From SIG299 sp964632165 (lineage in GTDB: Bacteria; Bacillota; Clostridia; Lachnospirales; Lachnospiraceae), in NCBI GenBank assembly GCA_964632165.1, contig CAZWCZ010000030.1, positions 1 through 23,179 of the forward strand: DNA of 23,179 bases, given 5' to 3'. Position numbers and translations under genes: made by a program. The number at the start of each line of letters is the position of its first letter. The stretch's first letter is position 1. Below are positions 1-7,753 of the stretch, piece by piece. The notes beneath the pieces were generated by a model. It had not been told where the DNA came from. It saw only the letters and a program-made list of their open reading frames with translations, and ran no database searches.

Positions 1-2506
1 TTGGTTCTTCATTCGTTGCCCTCTGAATAGATGGAGCGGCAATCCTTACTCCCATCTCTACTACTTCGGAAATATGTCTCTTCACATCTTCCATGGATAC
101 CTGTTCAAAGATCTGATTGTCCCCACCGTTTTCATTCCGCAGGCGGATACGTGCTTTTAATCTCTGCTCCAGTTCTATTGCACCGATAATATCCTTATCA
201 ATATCTTCGCACTTCTCTCTTACATTTTCTTTAAAATATCCCATTAAGATATCGTCAAAAATGTTTACTCTGCGGTCTTCTTCAATATAAGCAGTGCCTA
301 TCTTATCCAGTTCCATTTTAAAGATTGCATTGTTCTTTACCGCATCAAAGATCCGTCCGTTGATATCGGAATTCAGCATCGTAGTCTCTTTTTGTGCTTT
401 CTGCATAGAATATTGACTCAGCTCCTGCAGCAGTTCTTCGGTAGCACAAATATTGACAAAGGAATCTCCCTTCTTATACTGCAACTCATCTACCAGATCG
501 ATTTTTCTACGGCTCAGTTCCTTTACCTTATATACAAAGTTATTGAAAAACAGCTCAAACTGCGCAGAAAATTCCTTAATATAAGCGTATCCCTTTGCAT
601 AAGCAGCATGGACCGCCGTCTTCTTGCAGTAGTCTTCGATGGTCTGGAAATATGCCGGGAAATCCTGACTTGCTTCTTCCAGCAGTCTTCCATATCCCTT
701 CATCCGATCCAGCAGACCGGCATCTCTTTCTAATTCTCCAAGGCTTTCAATGCCGACCACCTTTTCCTTGGTAAATCTGTACTCATATTCCTTGTCCTGA
801 AAACCCTTGATCTTTTCTTCTGCCTGGGTATGTTCTTCTGCCCGAGCTGCCTTTTCAAAAACATCCAGAAGTCTGTACAGCACATATCTTATTGCACACG
901 GATGAAGGATCTCGTCCTGCTTATTTTTCAATAAGCTTTCAATGCTGTAAGTATCATTGATTACCACCGTCTTCTGTTCATTTGAAAATACACCTTCGGC
1001 CCAGCGGTTTACGATGTTTTCGATGACCGGTCTTCCGTCTTTGCTCTTTGCTTCTACTGCTTCGCGATATGTTTTAAGACTTCCTGCCGCTTCCGCAATC
1101 GTATCTTCACTTTCAGCAAAATCTATGCTGCCTTCCCAATGTTTCACATTGTCATATAAAGAAGAGAATCTCTTATCAGTGATTACCACCCGGTAAGCCT
1201 CTGCTTCAAAATTATTTGTAAACCGTTTAATGCGTCCATCCAGTTCATCCAGATCATAGGTACTTACCAGATCTTTAGAAAACGGGTCTTTTGCATTACT
1301 CATCGTTTCGCAGTAAACTTTTCCGTCACTATCCCAGTGCGACATCGGGATCCCCCGTTTTTTCTGTTCCGCACGATATGCTTTTACTGCATTGTCATAT
1401 TTTGTCCACTTGGTCGCATCACCGTCTCCACCGATACAGTCGATCGCAAGATCATAGGATACATAATCCGCGATCTTTTCATACGGATAACGGATCACGC
1501 CTGCACCAATGCCGCCAAATCGATTCCGTCCGTAATTCCCAGGCTTTGTCATCTCTTTTATGATATTATCTTCAACAGAAAATGCTTTCTTCTGCATTGG
1601 CCCGATGTTCTGTTCATACAATGCCTGTGCCGCCTGCTCGACATACTGCTCTTTGCTGATCATCGTGCTGTCCTCAGCATCCTGTCCATCCATCAGGAAG
1701 CAGAAATCCAGCGGAAGCAGGGAAAGTGCCTTCTGTTTTTCCGATCCGGCAATGGAAACATTGACATGCATATCGGCAAACTGCTTCAGATCTTCATCCA
1801 AATCGATAAAGCCCGATCCCTTCATCATGAATGCATTCAGTTCTTTGATCGTTGCATATGCATTTCTTGCCTGACTGTCTTTTTCCGTCTGAGAAGTAAT
1901 AACGCTGTCTAATGTTTCCGGAAGTAAGATCAACGCTCTCACGATAAGACTTGTGTTCGGATATTTTTCCTTTACATAATCCCGTATGAACATACTGAGA
2001 GGAAGAATGATCCCGGACCCGGTTCCGCCGGAAGCCGTAGATGCGATCACAACACGCATCGCCTGTTTCATTTCTTTTCCTGTCTTTCGGAACAAATCAT
2101 CGATCGCATCATACAACGGACGGATCTGCCCCGTTTTGATCGTTGCATTTAATGCCAGTCTCGAAATCGCACGTACCTGACCTGCTCCTTCGGAAACCGT
2201 TTTATCATACATTACCGCATTCTTTGGAAACCATTTTTTACGTGCTTCTTCATCATAGTCCAAATAGCTTCCGACCGTCTGTGTGTTTGATGTCTGCAGC
2301 CAGTAAATTTTTGACTTGTCATTTGCGACGTCAGACAGATCATTTACATTCGTATCCAGACAGAGGAAATTGATATTTTCCTTTTCCTCCGGGGCGCATA
2401 AATTGCATACTTTTTTTACAATCTTGCAGCCCGTGCCGCCAAGGCCTACAAATAGCGTCGGCGCACTAACTTCATTGGTTTTTAGTGTCTCTCTCTTGAT
2501 TTCCAT
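1..2506 (-). CDS. Tubulin/FtsZ-like GTPase (Tubulin_2-type), C-terminus beyond the left edge
   Basis: Starts at ATG 2506 behind a strong GAGGAGG site (2514-2520) and stays open to base 1, giving at least 835 residues. The N-terminus has a Rossmann-like glycine turn, FVGLGGTGCK (residues 19-28). Residues 156-165, STASGGTGSG, match the phosphate-binding signature loop of the FtsZ/tubulin superfamily (GGGTGTG in FtsZ). The protein is far longer than FtsZ, with a long, probably helical C-terminal extension. It matches the large bacterial tubulin-like family which, in published genome-context work (Makarova and Koonin, 2010), is tied to VWA proteins and proposed to remodel membranes. Its start lies 23 bases after the stop of the VWA gene, so the two are almost certainly cotranscribed. 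Inference: a cytoplasmic GTP-dependent polymer former whose partner is the VWA protein. The family call is firm; the cellular role is not known. Confidence 0.85.
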   Translation of the reverse strand, partial: MEIKRETLKTNEVSAPTLFVGLGGTGCKIVKKVCNLCAPEEKENINFLCLDTNVNDLSDVANDKSKIYWLQTSNTQTVGSYLDYDEEARKKWFPKNAVMYDKTVSEGAGQVRAISRLALNATIKTGQIRPLYDAIDDLFRKTGKEMKQAMRVVIASTASGGTGSGIILPLSMFIRDYVKEKYPNTSLIVRALILLPETLDSVITSQTEKDSQARNAYATIKELNAFMMKGSGFIDLDEDLKQFADMHVNVSIAGSEKQKALSLLPLDFCFLMDGQDAEDSTMISKEQYVEQAAQALYEQNIGPMQKKAFSVEDNIIKEMTKPGNYGRNRFGGIGAGVIRYPYEKIADYVSYDLAIDCIGGDGDATKWTKYDNAVKAYRAEQKKRGIPMSHWDSDGKVYCETMSNAKDPFSKDLVSTYDLDELDGRIKRFTNNFEAEAYRVVITDKRFSSLYDNVKHWEGSIDFAESEDTIAEAAGSLKTYREAVEAKSKDGRPVIENIVNRWAEGVFSNEQKTVVINDTYSIESLLKNKQDEILHPCAIRYVLYRLLDVFEKAARAEEHTQAEEKIKGFQDKEYEYRFTKEKVVGIESLGELERDAGLLDRMKGYGRLLEEASQDFPAYFQTIEDYCKKTAVHAAYAKGYAYIKEFSAQFELFFNNFVYKVKELSRRKIDLVDELQYKKGDSFVNICATEELLQELSQYSMQKAQKETTMLNSDINGRIFDAVKNNAIFKMELDKIGTAYIEEDRRVNIFDDILMGYFKENVREKCEDIDKDIIGAIELEQRLKARIRLRNENGGDNQIFEQVSMEDVKRHISEVVEMGVRIAAPSIQRATNEEP

Positions 2507-2529
2507 ATTTGTTCCTCCTCATGTATTAC

Positions 2530-5067
2530 TTACTTCTTTTTGAAGTTCAGTTTCGTTGTTACCGTAAACGGTTTTTCCGTTCCGCCGTTTGATAATATGC
2601 CTGAATAAGAAATCTGCGTCCCGTTCTTGACCAAAAACGGCTTCTCGCTCTTCGGGATCCGCTCCAGCTTTCCCGTTTCTTCGTTCAATATGTACTTTAT
2701 TCCGCCAACTGTAGCTTCCTGGATCGTTCCGCTTCCTACCTTGCGCACGCTGGTACTTTTCACTTCAGCACTTCGTCTCTTTTGCGGCTTACACAAATAG
2801 CTTTCTTTTCCCGGCTTGACATTCATGGACAGTCCTGTTTTGGTCCCGGCATATTTACTGGTCACTTCCAATTTCCCTTTTGCCATTTTGGATTGGAAAG
2901 TTGTCGATACCGACTGATCTTCTCCGTCAAAGATCATCGTGCTCTCTCTTCGTCCGACTTTCACGTATTTTGGAAGCACTTTAATATGTAAAACGGAATA
3001 AATGATAATGATAAGCAGGATCAGAAGGAGCAACGTTATCGTCCATTTCAGCCAAAGCGGAATTACACTCAGCGTAAGCGTTTCTTTTTCCGTCTGTTGT
3101 GTTGTTCTGCCGATTTTATCAGTATAAGACGCCTTTACCTTGACCGCATATCTTCCTTCCTCAACTCCTTCTGTCTCCATCAGCTGAATCACATATCCGG
3201 AATTTTCTTCATCCTCAATCAGTGTATACTGCAATCCGCTACAATCCACTTCCAATTCTACGGCTTCCAGTTCTTCTTTTGTCAGCTTTCTTCCATCCGC
3301 TTCCAGATTGACGGCGATCGTCTTCCCTTCTCCAAGCTCCCGAATGATAATATGCTTTTCGCTCGCTTTCAGCTCCATCTGCAGCCTTATGCTGTCATCT
3401 TCCACCGTATAAGTAAGAGGTGTCTGGGTTTCCGCCGTATCACTGTCTTTTTCTGTATAATATGCATATATGTCTACCGTACATTTCCCGCACACGGTAT
3501 CCTTTGGTTCTGTTGACTCCTTGTAATGCAGAGTCAGCTCATAATGATCTCCCAAAAATTCTTTTTTGATCTCCACATTACTTTTCTCAGGATCCCACTT
3601 TAACTTTACCTGCTCCAATTCATCTCCCGTCAGAAGTTCGTCCCGATAGTACACTTTTGCTATATACGGTTTCCCTTCTTCCAGTTCAGATAAAGGATAG
3701 CTGTCATCACCGTCCGTGATCACTAATTTCAATGTTCCTGCCGGCCTCGAAGCTATCTTTACCCCGCCTTCCGGCCAGCCAAAATCCACTGCATCTTTTG
3801 TTATGACATAACCGCCCAAATACGTTACAGTCAATTCCGCATCAAAACTGTCACCAACGCCAAGAGTGATCGGAACTTCTCCGCTGTATCCTTCATGTGT
3901 GATCGGAATCTCACATCCATTGATGGAGTAACTTCCTTTATAATGAGGATTTCCTAAAAGATCCGAAGCAATCAGCACTCCGGTCTTAGCATCCTTCATG
4001 CCAAAACTTACTCTGTATTCGCCGGCATATAACGCTGTGTTGTCCACTGTATTTCCATATGCATCCGTGAATATAAACTCCAGATCCGCATCCGGCTCAT
4101 AATAAACTTCTATGCTGGTCGCCGTTCCGCTGTATCTGAGCTCATAGCTTCCCACAGTACAATCTGCATATGTAACAAGCATTCCCTGTAAAGAAGTATC
4201 AGAAACCGATTCGTAATTTCCGCATCCTGCTGTTGCATATTTTGTGGAAGCACTGCTCAACTGTTTTCCGACAGTCCCTGTCTTTCCGACAAGTTCCACA
4301 TCGGAAACATCTTCCCCCTGCACAAATATGATCACTTTCCGCATTGTAAGATCAAATTCTACCGTTTCTCCCGATATATGATTTGCCGGGACGATATCTC
4401 TTCCGAATATCTGGTTACACATATCAGTCAAAGCCGAAAGAACCTCATCGCTGTTTTTCGCCTGCTTCTTTGCAAAATACTCCGAATTTTCGGTTGCCGG
4501 CATGACAACATTGGTTCCTATGCCCAAATACATTATGGTCATATTTTTCCCTATATTATTTTGAAAACGAGAATCCAACTGACGCCTTGTTTCTGATGCA
4601 CTCATTGAAGAATTATTTAAATAGAAAGCAGATCCGTCGGTTAATACAATCATATATTTATTATCTGCCTGTAGATTTTTTAGTCCCTTGATTGCATAGT
4701 CCACACTTTCAATCGGTGTTCCCCATGCTTCTTCCGTATAGATATCACGGATAATCGATGCTTGTGATGCATCTGTTATCTGGAACGGATTTTCCATAGT
4801 GTATTCTACACCATTTACCGTAATCGGATGCATCGGATAGATTTGAAGTATATCCCCTTCATTTAACATGGAAGCAAACACTTCCATGGCATAGGTCGCC
4901 CGGCACCATGCCTGAGACCCATTCTTATACATTGATCCGGAATTATCAAAAACTATGGCAATCGCTCTTGATCCTACCTCTTTTGCCGATGCCTGTTTTC
5001 CCCCGTGCATCAGCACGCATACTGCCAGCATGCATACTACCAAAATCATGCCCGCATTTCTTCTCAT
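2530..5067 (-). CDS. Secreted/membrane-anchored von Willebrand A domain protein
   Basis: ATG 5067 is preferred because it follows GAGGGAGAGG at good spacing; the frame can be extended to GTG 5097, which has no such site. The product is 845 aa. Residues 1-28 form a signal peptide or signal anchor. A VWA domain follows (about 33-210) with a MIDAS motif DNSGS (41-45) and TDGS (143-146), so metal-dependent ligand binding is expected. A long beta-rich extracellular region leads to one strong membrane segment near 671-695 and a basic cytoplasmic tail of about 150 residues. This topology puts the VWA domain outside the cell and the tail inside, where it could meet the tubulin-like protein encoded next. 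The gene is first in the operon and directly downstream of the invertible segment at 5120-5444, which probably sets its expression. No promoter facing it is visible in the present orientation. Confidence 0.88.
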   Translation of the reverse strand: MRRNAGMILVVCMLAVCVLMHGGKQASAKEVGSRAIAIVFDNSGSMYKNGSQAWCRATYAMEVFASMLNEGDILQIYPMHPITVNGVEYTMENPFQITDASQASIIRDIYTEEAWGTPIESVDYAIKGLKNLQADNKYMIVLTDGSAFYLNNSSMSASETRRQLDSRFQNNIGKNMTIMYLGIGTNVVMPATENSEYFAKKQAKNSDEVLSALTDMCNQIFGRDIVPANHISGETVEFDLTMRKVIIFVQGEDVSDVELVGKTGTVGKQLSSASTKYATAGCGNYESVSDTSLQGMLVTYADCTVGSYELRYSGTATSIEVYYEPDADLEFIFTDAYGNTVDNTALYAGEYRVSFGMKDAKTGVLIASDLLGNPHYKGSYSINGCEIPITHEGYSGEVPITLGVGDSFDAELTVTYLGGYVITKDAVDFGWPEGGVKIASRPAGTLKLVITDGDDSYPLSELEEGKPYIAKVYYRDELLTGDELEQVKLKWDPEKSNVEIKKEFLGDHYELTLHYKESTEPKDTVCGKCTVDIYAYYTEKDSDTAETQTPLTYTVEDDSIRLQMELKASEKHIIIRELGEGKTIAVNLEADGRKLTKEELEAVELEVDCSGLQYTLIEDEENSGYVIQLMETEGVEEGRYAVKVKASYTDKIGRTTQQTEKETLTLSVIPLWLKWTITLLLLILLIIIIYSVLHIKVLPKYVKVGRRESTMIFDGEDQSVSTTFQSKMAKGKLEVTSKYAGTKTGLSMNVKPGKESYLCKPQKRRSAEVKSTSVRKVGSGTIQEATVGGIKYILNEETGKLERIPKSEKPFLVKNGTQISYSGILSNGGTEKPFTVTTKLNFKKK

Positions 5068-5119
5068 ACAAGAATCCTCTCCCTCTTTGCCTAACACATT
5101 TCGGTCAGTTATTTTGTTT

Positions 5120-5142
5120 TTACATAATCTGCATTATGTAGT
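5120..5142 (+). repeat. Left inverted repeat of invertible segment (recombination site)
   Basis: A 23-bp sequence whose exact reverse complement is at 5422-5444; identity ends precisely at both ends. Each copy is itself an imperfect dyad: arms TACATAAT (5121-5128) and ATTATGTA (5133-5140) around the asymmetric centre CTGC. This is the usual shape of a tyrosine-recombinase core site, with two recombinase-binding arms and a short asymmetric crossover region that fixes orientation. It lies 52 bases upstream of the VWA start codon. Confidence 0.9.
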
Positions 5143-5218
5143 GGAGAAGTCAGGTGATTTTATTGTAAAAGCAGATTTTGGATTTGGATTTTCTGCATTT
5201 ACCAACTTGAAATCCATT

Positions 5219-5253
5219 GTGAAAAACAATATTTAGGAAAAATTGTTTTTCAC
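5219..5253. repeat. Perfect 12-bp inverted repeat inside the invertible segment
   Basis: GTGAAAAACAAT (5219-5230) and ATTGTTTTTCAC (5242-5253) are perfect reverse complements around an 11-nt AT-rich spacer. There is no uridine run on either side, so it is not a typical terminator. It could be a regulator-binding dyad or an RNA hairpin. After inversion it would lie upstream of the promoter. Confidence 0.7.
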
Positions 5254-5263
5254 AAAAGCACAC

Positions 5264-5305
5264 AAAAAAACCAATGAATTTCGAATTTTTTCATTGGCTT
5301 TTTTT
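5264..5305. terminator. Bidirectional rho-independent terminator in the invertible segment
   Basis: The stem CCAATGAA (5271-5278) / TTCATTGG (5290-5297) is followed on the plus strand by seven T (5299-5305). On the minus strand it is followed by the complement of seven A (5264-5270). It can therefore stop transcription in both directions and works in either orientation of the segment. In the present state it would stop read-through from the recombinase gene into the VWA operon. Confidence 0.8.
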
Positions 5306-5367
5306 CGTACTTTTTTCTCAAAAAATACAATTTAGAATTAAAAATATTCATGTTTTAGGGTATGGTG

Positions 5368-5396
5368 TTGCAATTTGTCAAACTTTGTGCTACTAT
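5368..5396 (+). promoter_or_regulatory. Promoter inside the invertible segment, pointing away from the VWA operon
   Basis: TTGCAA (5368-5373), a 17-bp spacer and TACTAT (5391-5396), with an extended -10 TGC just upstream (5388-5390). Transcription would start near 5403 and run through the right repeat into the 3' end of the recombinase gene on its antisense strand. After inversion the same promoter would drive the VWA and tubulin-like genes. Confidence 0.65.
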
Positions 5397-5421
5397 TAGT
5401 AAAAAATTAACACTTAATTTA

Positions 5422-5444
5422 ACTACATAATGCAGATTATGTAA
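5422..5444 (-). repeat. Right inverted repeat of invertible segment (recombination site)
   Basis: Exact reverse complement of 5120-5142 over 23 bp. It lies between the rightward promoter and the recombinase stop codon (5448-5450). Having the site directly against the recombinase gene is typical of self-contained inversion switches. Confidence 0.9.
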
Positions 5445-5447
5445 TAA

Positions 5448-6278
5448 CTACCATATCAATTGCATTCGTTCCATCTTTTTTCGATGTTCCACCCCCGTAG
5501 ACATTATATAAATACGTGTAGTATTGATCGAGCTGTGTCCTAATATATCTGCCAATTTTGCTATATCCTTTTCCATCCGATAAAACGTCCTCGCAAACAA
5601 CTTTCGAAGATTATGCGGAAAAACTTTTGTCGGCAGCACATTTGCCGCATTACACAAACTCTTCATCGCTGCCCAGATATTACTGCGGTTCAATGGTTTT
5701 CCCGACCTGCTCACAAAAATCGGTCCTTTGGTGATTCCGTGCTTCTTTGCATACCTCAACAATACCTTTCTGAGTTTTGAAAAGATAAATACATTTCTTG
5801 TTTTACTTTTACAATCCACCGTAACCTCGCCCTTTGTGACTGCTTCTACCGTAAAATACTTTAATTCTGACACCCGGATCCCTGAAGCGCAGATTGTCTT
5901 CATGATCAAATTCAACTGCTCTCGCTTTTCAGAAGCTGCAAGCAATCTCCGATATTCTTCTTTTGTCAACTCTCTATCTTCCGAACAGTATGTTTGACGC
6001 TGCATACGAATGCTTTTTACTTTGCATTGTGGAATCTCCAGATAATCCAGCAGACTGTTTACGCCGGCAAGCATTGAATTTATGGATCTAATGGCATACT
6101 TTTTTTCTATTAAATACGTTTTCCATGATATCACTAATTCCTTTGTAATCGTTTCATTCCCAATATACTTATAAAAATTCTGTACATCCCGAAGATATTT
6201 TTCCCGCGTTGCTAAGCTTTTTTCTTCAGAGTATAAATAATCTGCGAATGCATTGATCCTCTTTTCTGATAACTGCAT
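5448..6278 (-). CDS. Tyrosine recombinase, probable invertase of the adjacent switch
   Basis: 276 aa, the size of compact Xer-like recombinases. The N-terminal SAM-like core-binding domain is about residues 6-90, and the catalytic domain about 104-270. The full catalytic set is visible: Arg135 in GIRVSEL, a Lys at 157-159 in the beta-hairpin, His222 and Arg225 in HNLR, His248 in LGHSS and the nucleophile Tyr257 in RIYIM. The start at ATG 6278 has only a weak site (GGAG about 20 nt upstream). The gene follows the pnuC-like gene by 83 bp and may share its transcript. The 3' end touches the right inverted repeat, and the switch promoter in its present orientation would make RNA antisense to this gene. 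Known relatives in gut Firmicutes (for example RecV of Clostridioides difficile) invert promoter segments. Being the invertase of this segment is inference from position. Confidence 0.9.
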   Translation of the reverse strand: MQLSEKRINAFADYLYSEEKSLATREKYLRDVQNFYKYIGNETITKELVISWKTYLIEKKYAIRSINSMLAGVNSLLDYLEIPQCKVKSIRMQRQTYCSEDRELTKEEYRRLLAASEKREQLNLIMKTICASGIRVSELKYFTVEAVTKGEVTVDCKSKTRNVFIFSKLRKVLLRYAKKHGITKGPIFVSRSGKPLNRSNIWAAMKSLCNAANVLPTKVFPHNLRKLFARTFYRMEKDIAKLADILGHSSINTTRIYIMSTGVEHRKKMERMQLIW

Positions 6279-6361
6279 CTTACTTTTACCGGATCTCCGT
6301 CCCAGAGTCCGACTCCTTTCTCCTCTTCTGCTTCACGGTAACCATTTTCCTCTTTCTCTGT

Positions 6362-7057
6362 TCACTCTTGGTTTCTTGCCTGCCTTTTCCCCATTTCCCG
6401 CCAACTCAGATACCCATAAATATCATTTGCCAAAAACGCTATAAAGCAGACCACAACCGAAAGATATCCTGTATTTTCAAAGGATGCAAGACTCCACAAA
6501 ACAATCAGCACAATGTCGTTTGCCGCATAACCGATCGCATAATTCGGGCTTCTTCTGAACGTCAGATAGACCGCAATAAAACTTGTTGTCACTGAGATCG
6601 TGCTCGGAATAATATTTGCCGTGTTGAAATATTTTAACACAAAATAGAACAGAATCGTTACTGCCGCTGCTGCAATCCACATATAAATGTATTCTTTCTT
6701 CCTTATGTGATTTACCTTTACTTCCGCTTTGTTCCCCTGATACGGATTTCTCAACCAGGAAATCAATGCGATCACTGCCATAGGCGCCGTCATTCCAAGA
6801 TATGTCAGCATTTCTCCGTAATACGAAAATTGAAACGAAATGATCCCATATATTACGCTGAAAATGATCATCAGGAATTGTCCGAACGGATTCCCTTTGG
6901 CATTAAAAATCAGTGAGGTAACCCCAATAAGCGATGCTGCAAGCGTTCCGTAATTTGCCCGGTCAAATGCGCCAAATGAGGCCAGGATCAAAATCACAGA
7001 AGCTCCCCACAGTATAATTTCTTCTTTTTTAAAATAATCCATTGCTTTCTTTTTCAT
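6362..7057 (-). CDS. pnuC: PnuC-family nicotinamide riboside/vitamin transporter
   Basis: 231 aa from ATG 7057, chosen because GGAGG (7066-7070) lies 8 nt upstream; the frame opens further to 7099 without a ribosome site. About seven hydrophobic segments fill the protein. PnuC-type features include the YYGEMLTYLGM region, a conserved ND in a membrane segment (NDIVLIVLW) and the C-terminal YLSWREM. The family moves nicotinamide riboside, or in PnuT members thiamine, by facilitated diffusion, with trapping by a cytoplasmic kinase. The substrate cannot be decided here. A long hairpin with a uridine run lies just before the ribosome site and may attenuate the gene. Confidence 0.85.
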   Translation of the reverse strand: MKKKAMDYFKKEEIILWGASVILILASFGAFDRANYGTLAASLIGVTSLIFNAKGNPFGQFLMIIFSVIYGIISFQFSYYGEMLTYLGMTAPMAVIALISWLRNPYQGNKAEVKVNHIRKKEYIYMWIAAAAVTILFYFVLKYFNTANIIPSTISVTTSFIAVYLTFRRSPNYAIGYAANDIVLIVLWSLASFENTGYLSVVVCFIAFLANDIYGYLSWREMGKRQARNQE

Positions 7058-7073
7058 TTCTATTTCCTCCTTT

Positions 7074-7140
7074 AAAAAAACAAGCACCCGATGATACATC
7101 TTCTAAGACCTAATGATGTATCATCGAATGCTCAGCATTC
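7074..7140 (-). terminator. Attenuator-like terminator with overlapping alternative hairpin before pnuC
   Basis: On the minus strand a 17-bp stem (7131-7115 with 7100-7084, including two G-U pairs) is followed by TTG and a T run, ending only a few bases before the pnuC GGAGG. A second hairpin, GAATGC TGA GCATTC on the minus strand (7140-7126), uses the base of the terminator stem and cannot form at the same time. It could end the upstream MGMT-like transcript. The closeness to the ribosome site and the mutually exclusive pairing suggest a regulated attenuator. The upstream stretch 7141-7165 resembles the 3' part of a TPP riboswitch, but no 5' half is visible. Confidence 0.6.
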
Positions 7141-7206
7141 CCTACCCGGTGGCAGTATCCTTATTTAATTATTTTTCAGTTCCGCCTTTTGTTCAGCTTC
7201 GCCCGC

Positions 7207-7695
7207 TCAGGTGCTCCCTTTCGGCTCAAAGAGACTCTTTTCATAGTCCTTTACAAAATATCTTACATTTTTTCGCCCTTTTTCTATGATGGTATGCCCC
7301 TCTGCTTCCAGCATTTCTTTTTGCCTTTCCGCTCCTCCCGGATATTTTGCATTTAATTCACCATCGGCTTTTACTGTTCGCCAATACGGTATTTTATCTT
7401 CCGACCGCTGGTGACTTGCCCAGGCTGCAATGGTCACAAAAATCCCGGCTGTCATCGGTTCCGTAAAATCCGCCTCGTTCAGATCGGCAAAATATTCCCT
7501 TATCTTAGGCACCGTTATTACCTTTCCATACGGAACAAGTTTCATTACTTTATCATAATCTACCGGCGGTGCAAAATACATTTTGGATCCGCCATATTTC
7601 GCAATTGTTTTTTCATCTGTTACGATCTGGATTTTTGGCATATCCTTATGATCATGGAGCATTGCGTTAAAATCCTTCTTATCTTCCTTTGACAT
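7207..7695 (-). CDS. MGMT/alkyltransferase-like family protein
   Basis: 162 aa from ATG 7695, which follows AGGAGG closely. An in-frame ATG at 7719 behind GAGGG is the alternative start and would add 8 residues. The region VPYGKVITVPKIREYF (about 54-69) and the later stretch IPYWRTVKADGELNAKYPGG (102-121) match the DNA-binding domain of O6-methylguanine methyltransferases. The active-site PCHRV is replaced by PYWRTV, so the alkyl-accepting cysteine is missing. Such alkyltransferase-like proteins bind alkylated DNA without repairing it themselves. This one is longer than most ATL proteins because of a 50-residue N-terminal extension. Function beyond the fold is inferred. Confidence 0.7.
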   Translation of the reverse strand: MSKEDKKDFNAMLHDHKDMPKIQIVTDEKTIAKYGGSKMYFAPPVDYDKVMKLVPYGKVITVPKIREYFADLNEADFTEPMTAGIFVTIAAWASHQRSEDKIPYWRTVKADGELNAKYPGGAERQKEMLEAEGHTIIEKGRKNVRYFVKDYEKSLFEPKGST

Positions 7696-7753
7696 ATTCC
7701 TCCTGCGTTTTAAATACATTTTCCCTCAATCAGGTACATCAAATAAGGGATCT

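Larger units (their letters stand above)
5143..5421. mobile_element. Invertible promoter segment (phase switch), inferred OFF orientation
   Basis: The 279 bp between the two 23-bp inverted repeats contain no gene. They hold, left to right, a 12-bp-arm dyad (5219-5253), a bidirectional terminator (5271-5305) and a promoter reading rightward (5368-5396). I found no convincing promoter reading left toward the VWA/tubulin-like operon. Inversion between the repeats maps position x to 10564-x. It would put the -10 box at about 5168-5173 reading left and start transcription near 5161, some 94 nt upstream of ATG 5067. The tyrosine recombinase gene ends at 5448, three bases beyond the right repeat, and is the obvious invertase. 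The repeats and promoter are seen in the sequence; the switching is inferred. Confidence 0.85.

Noticed and set aside
1337..1912. Long open frame on the plus strand
   Set aside because: It is antisense to the tubulin-like gene, has no ribosome site and no recognisable protein sequence.
5121..5128. TACATAAT in the left repeat as a -10 box for leftward transcription
   Set aside because: No -35 box at 16-18 bp; the best upstream match, TTTACA, is about 24 bp away.
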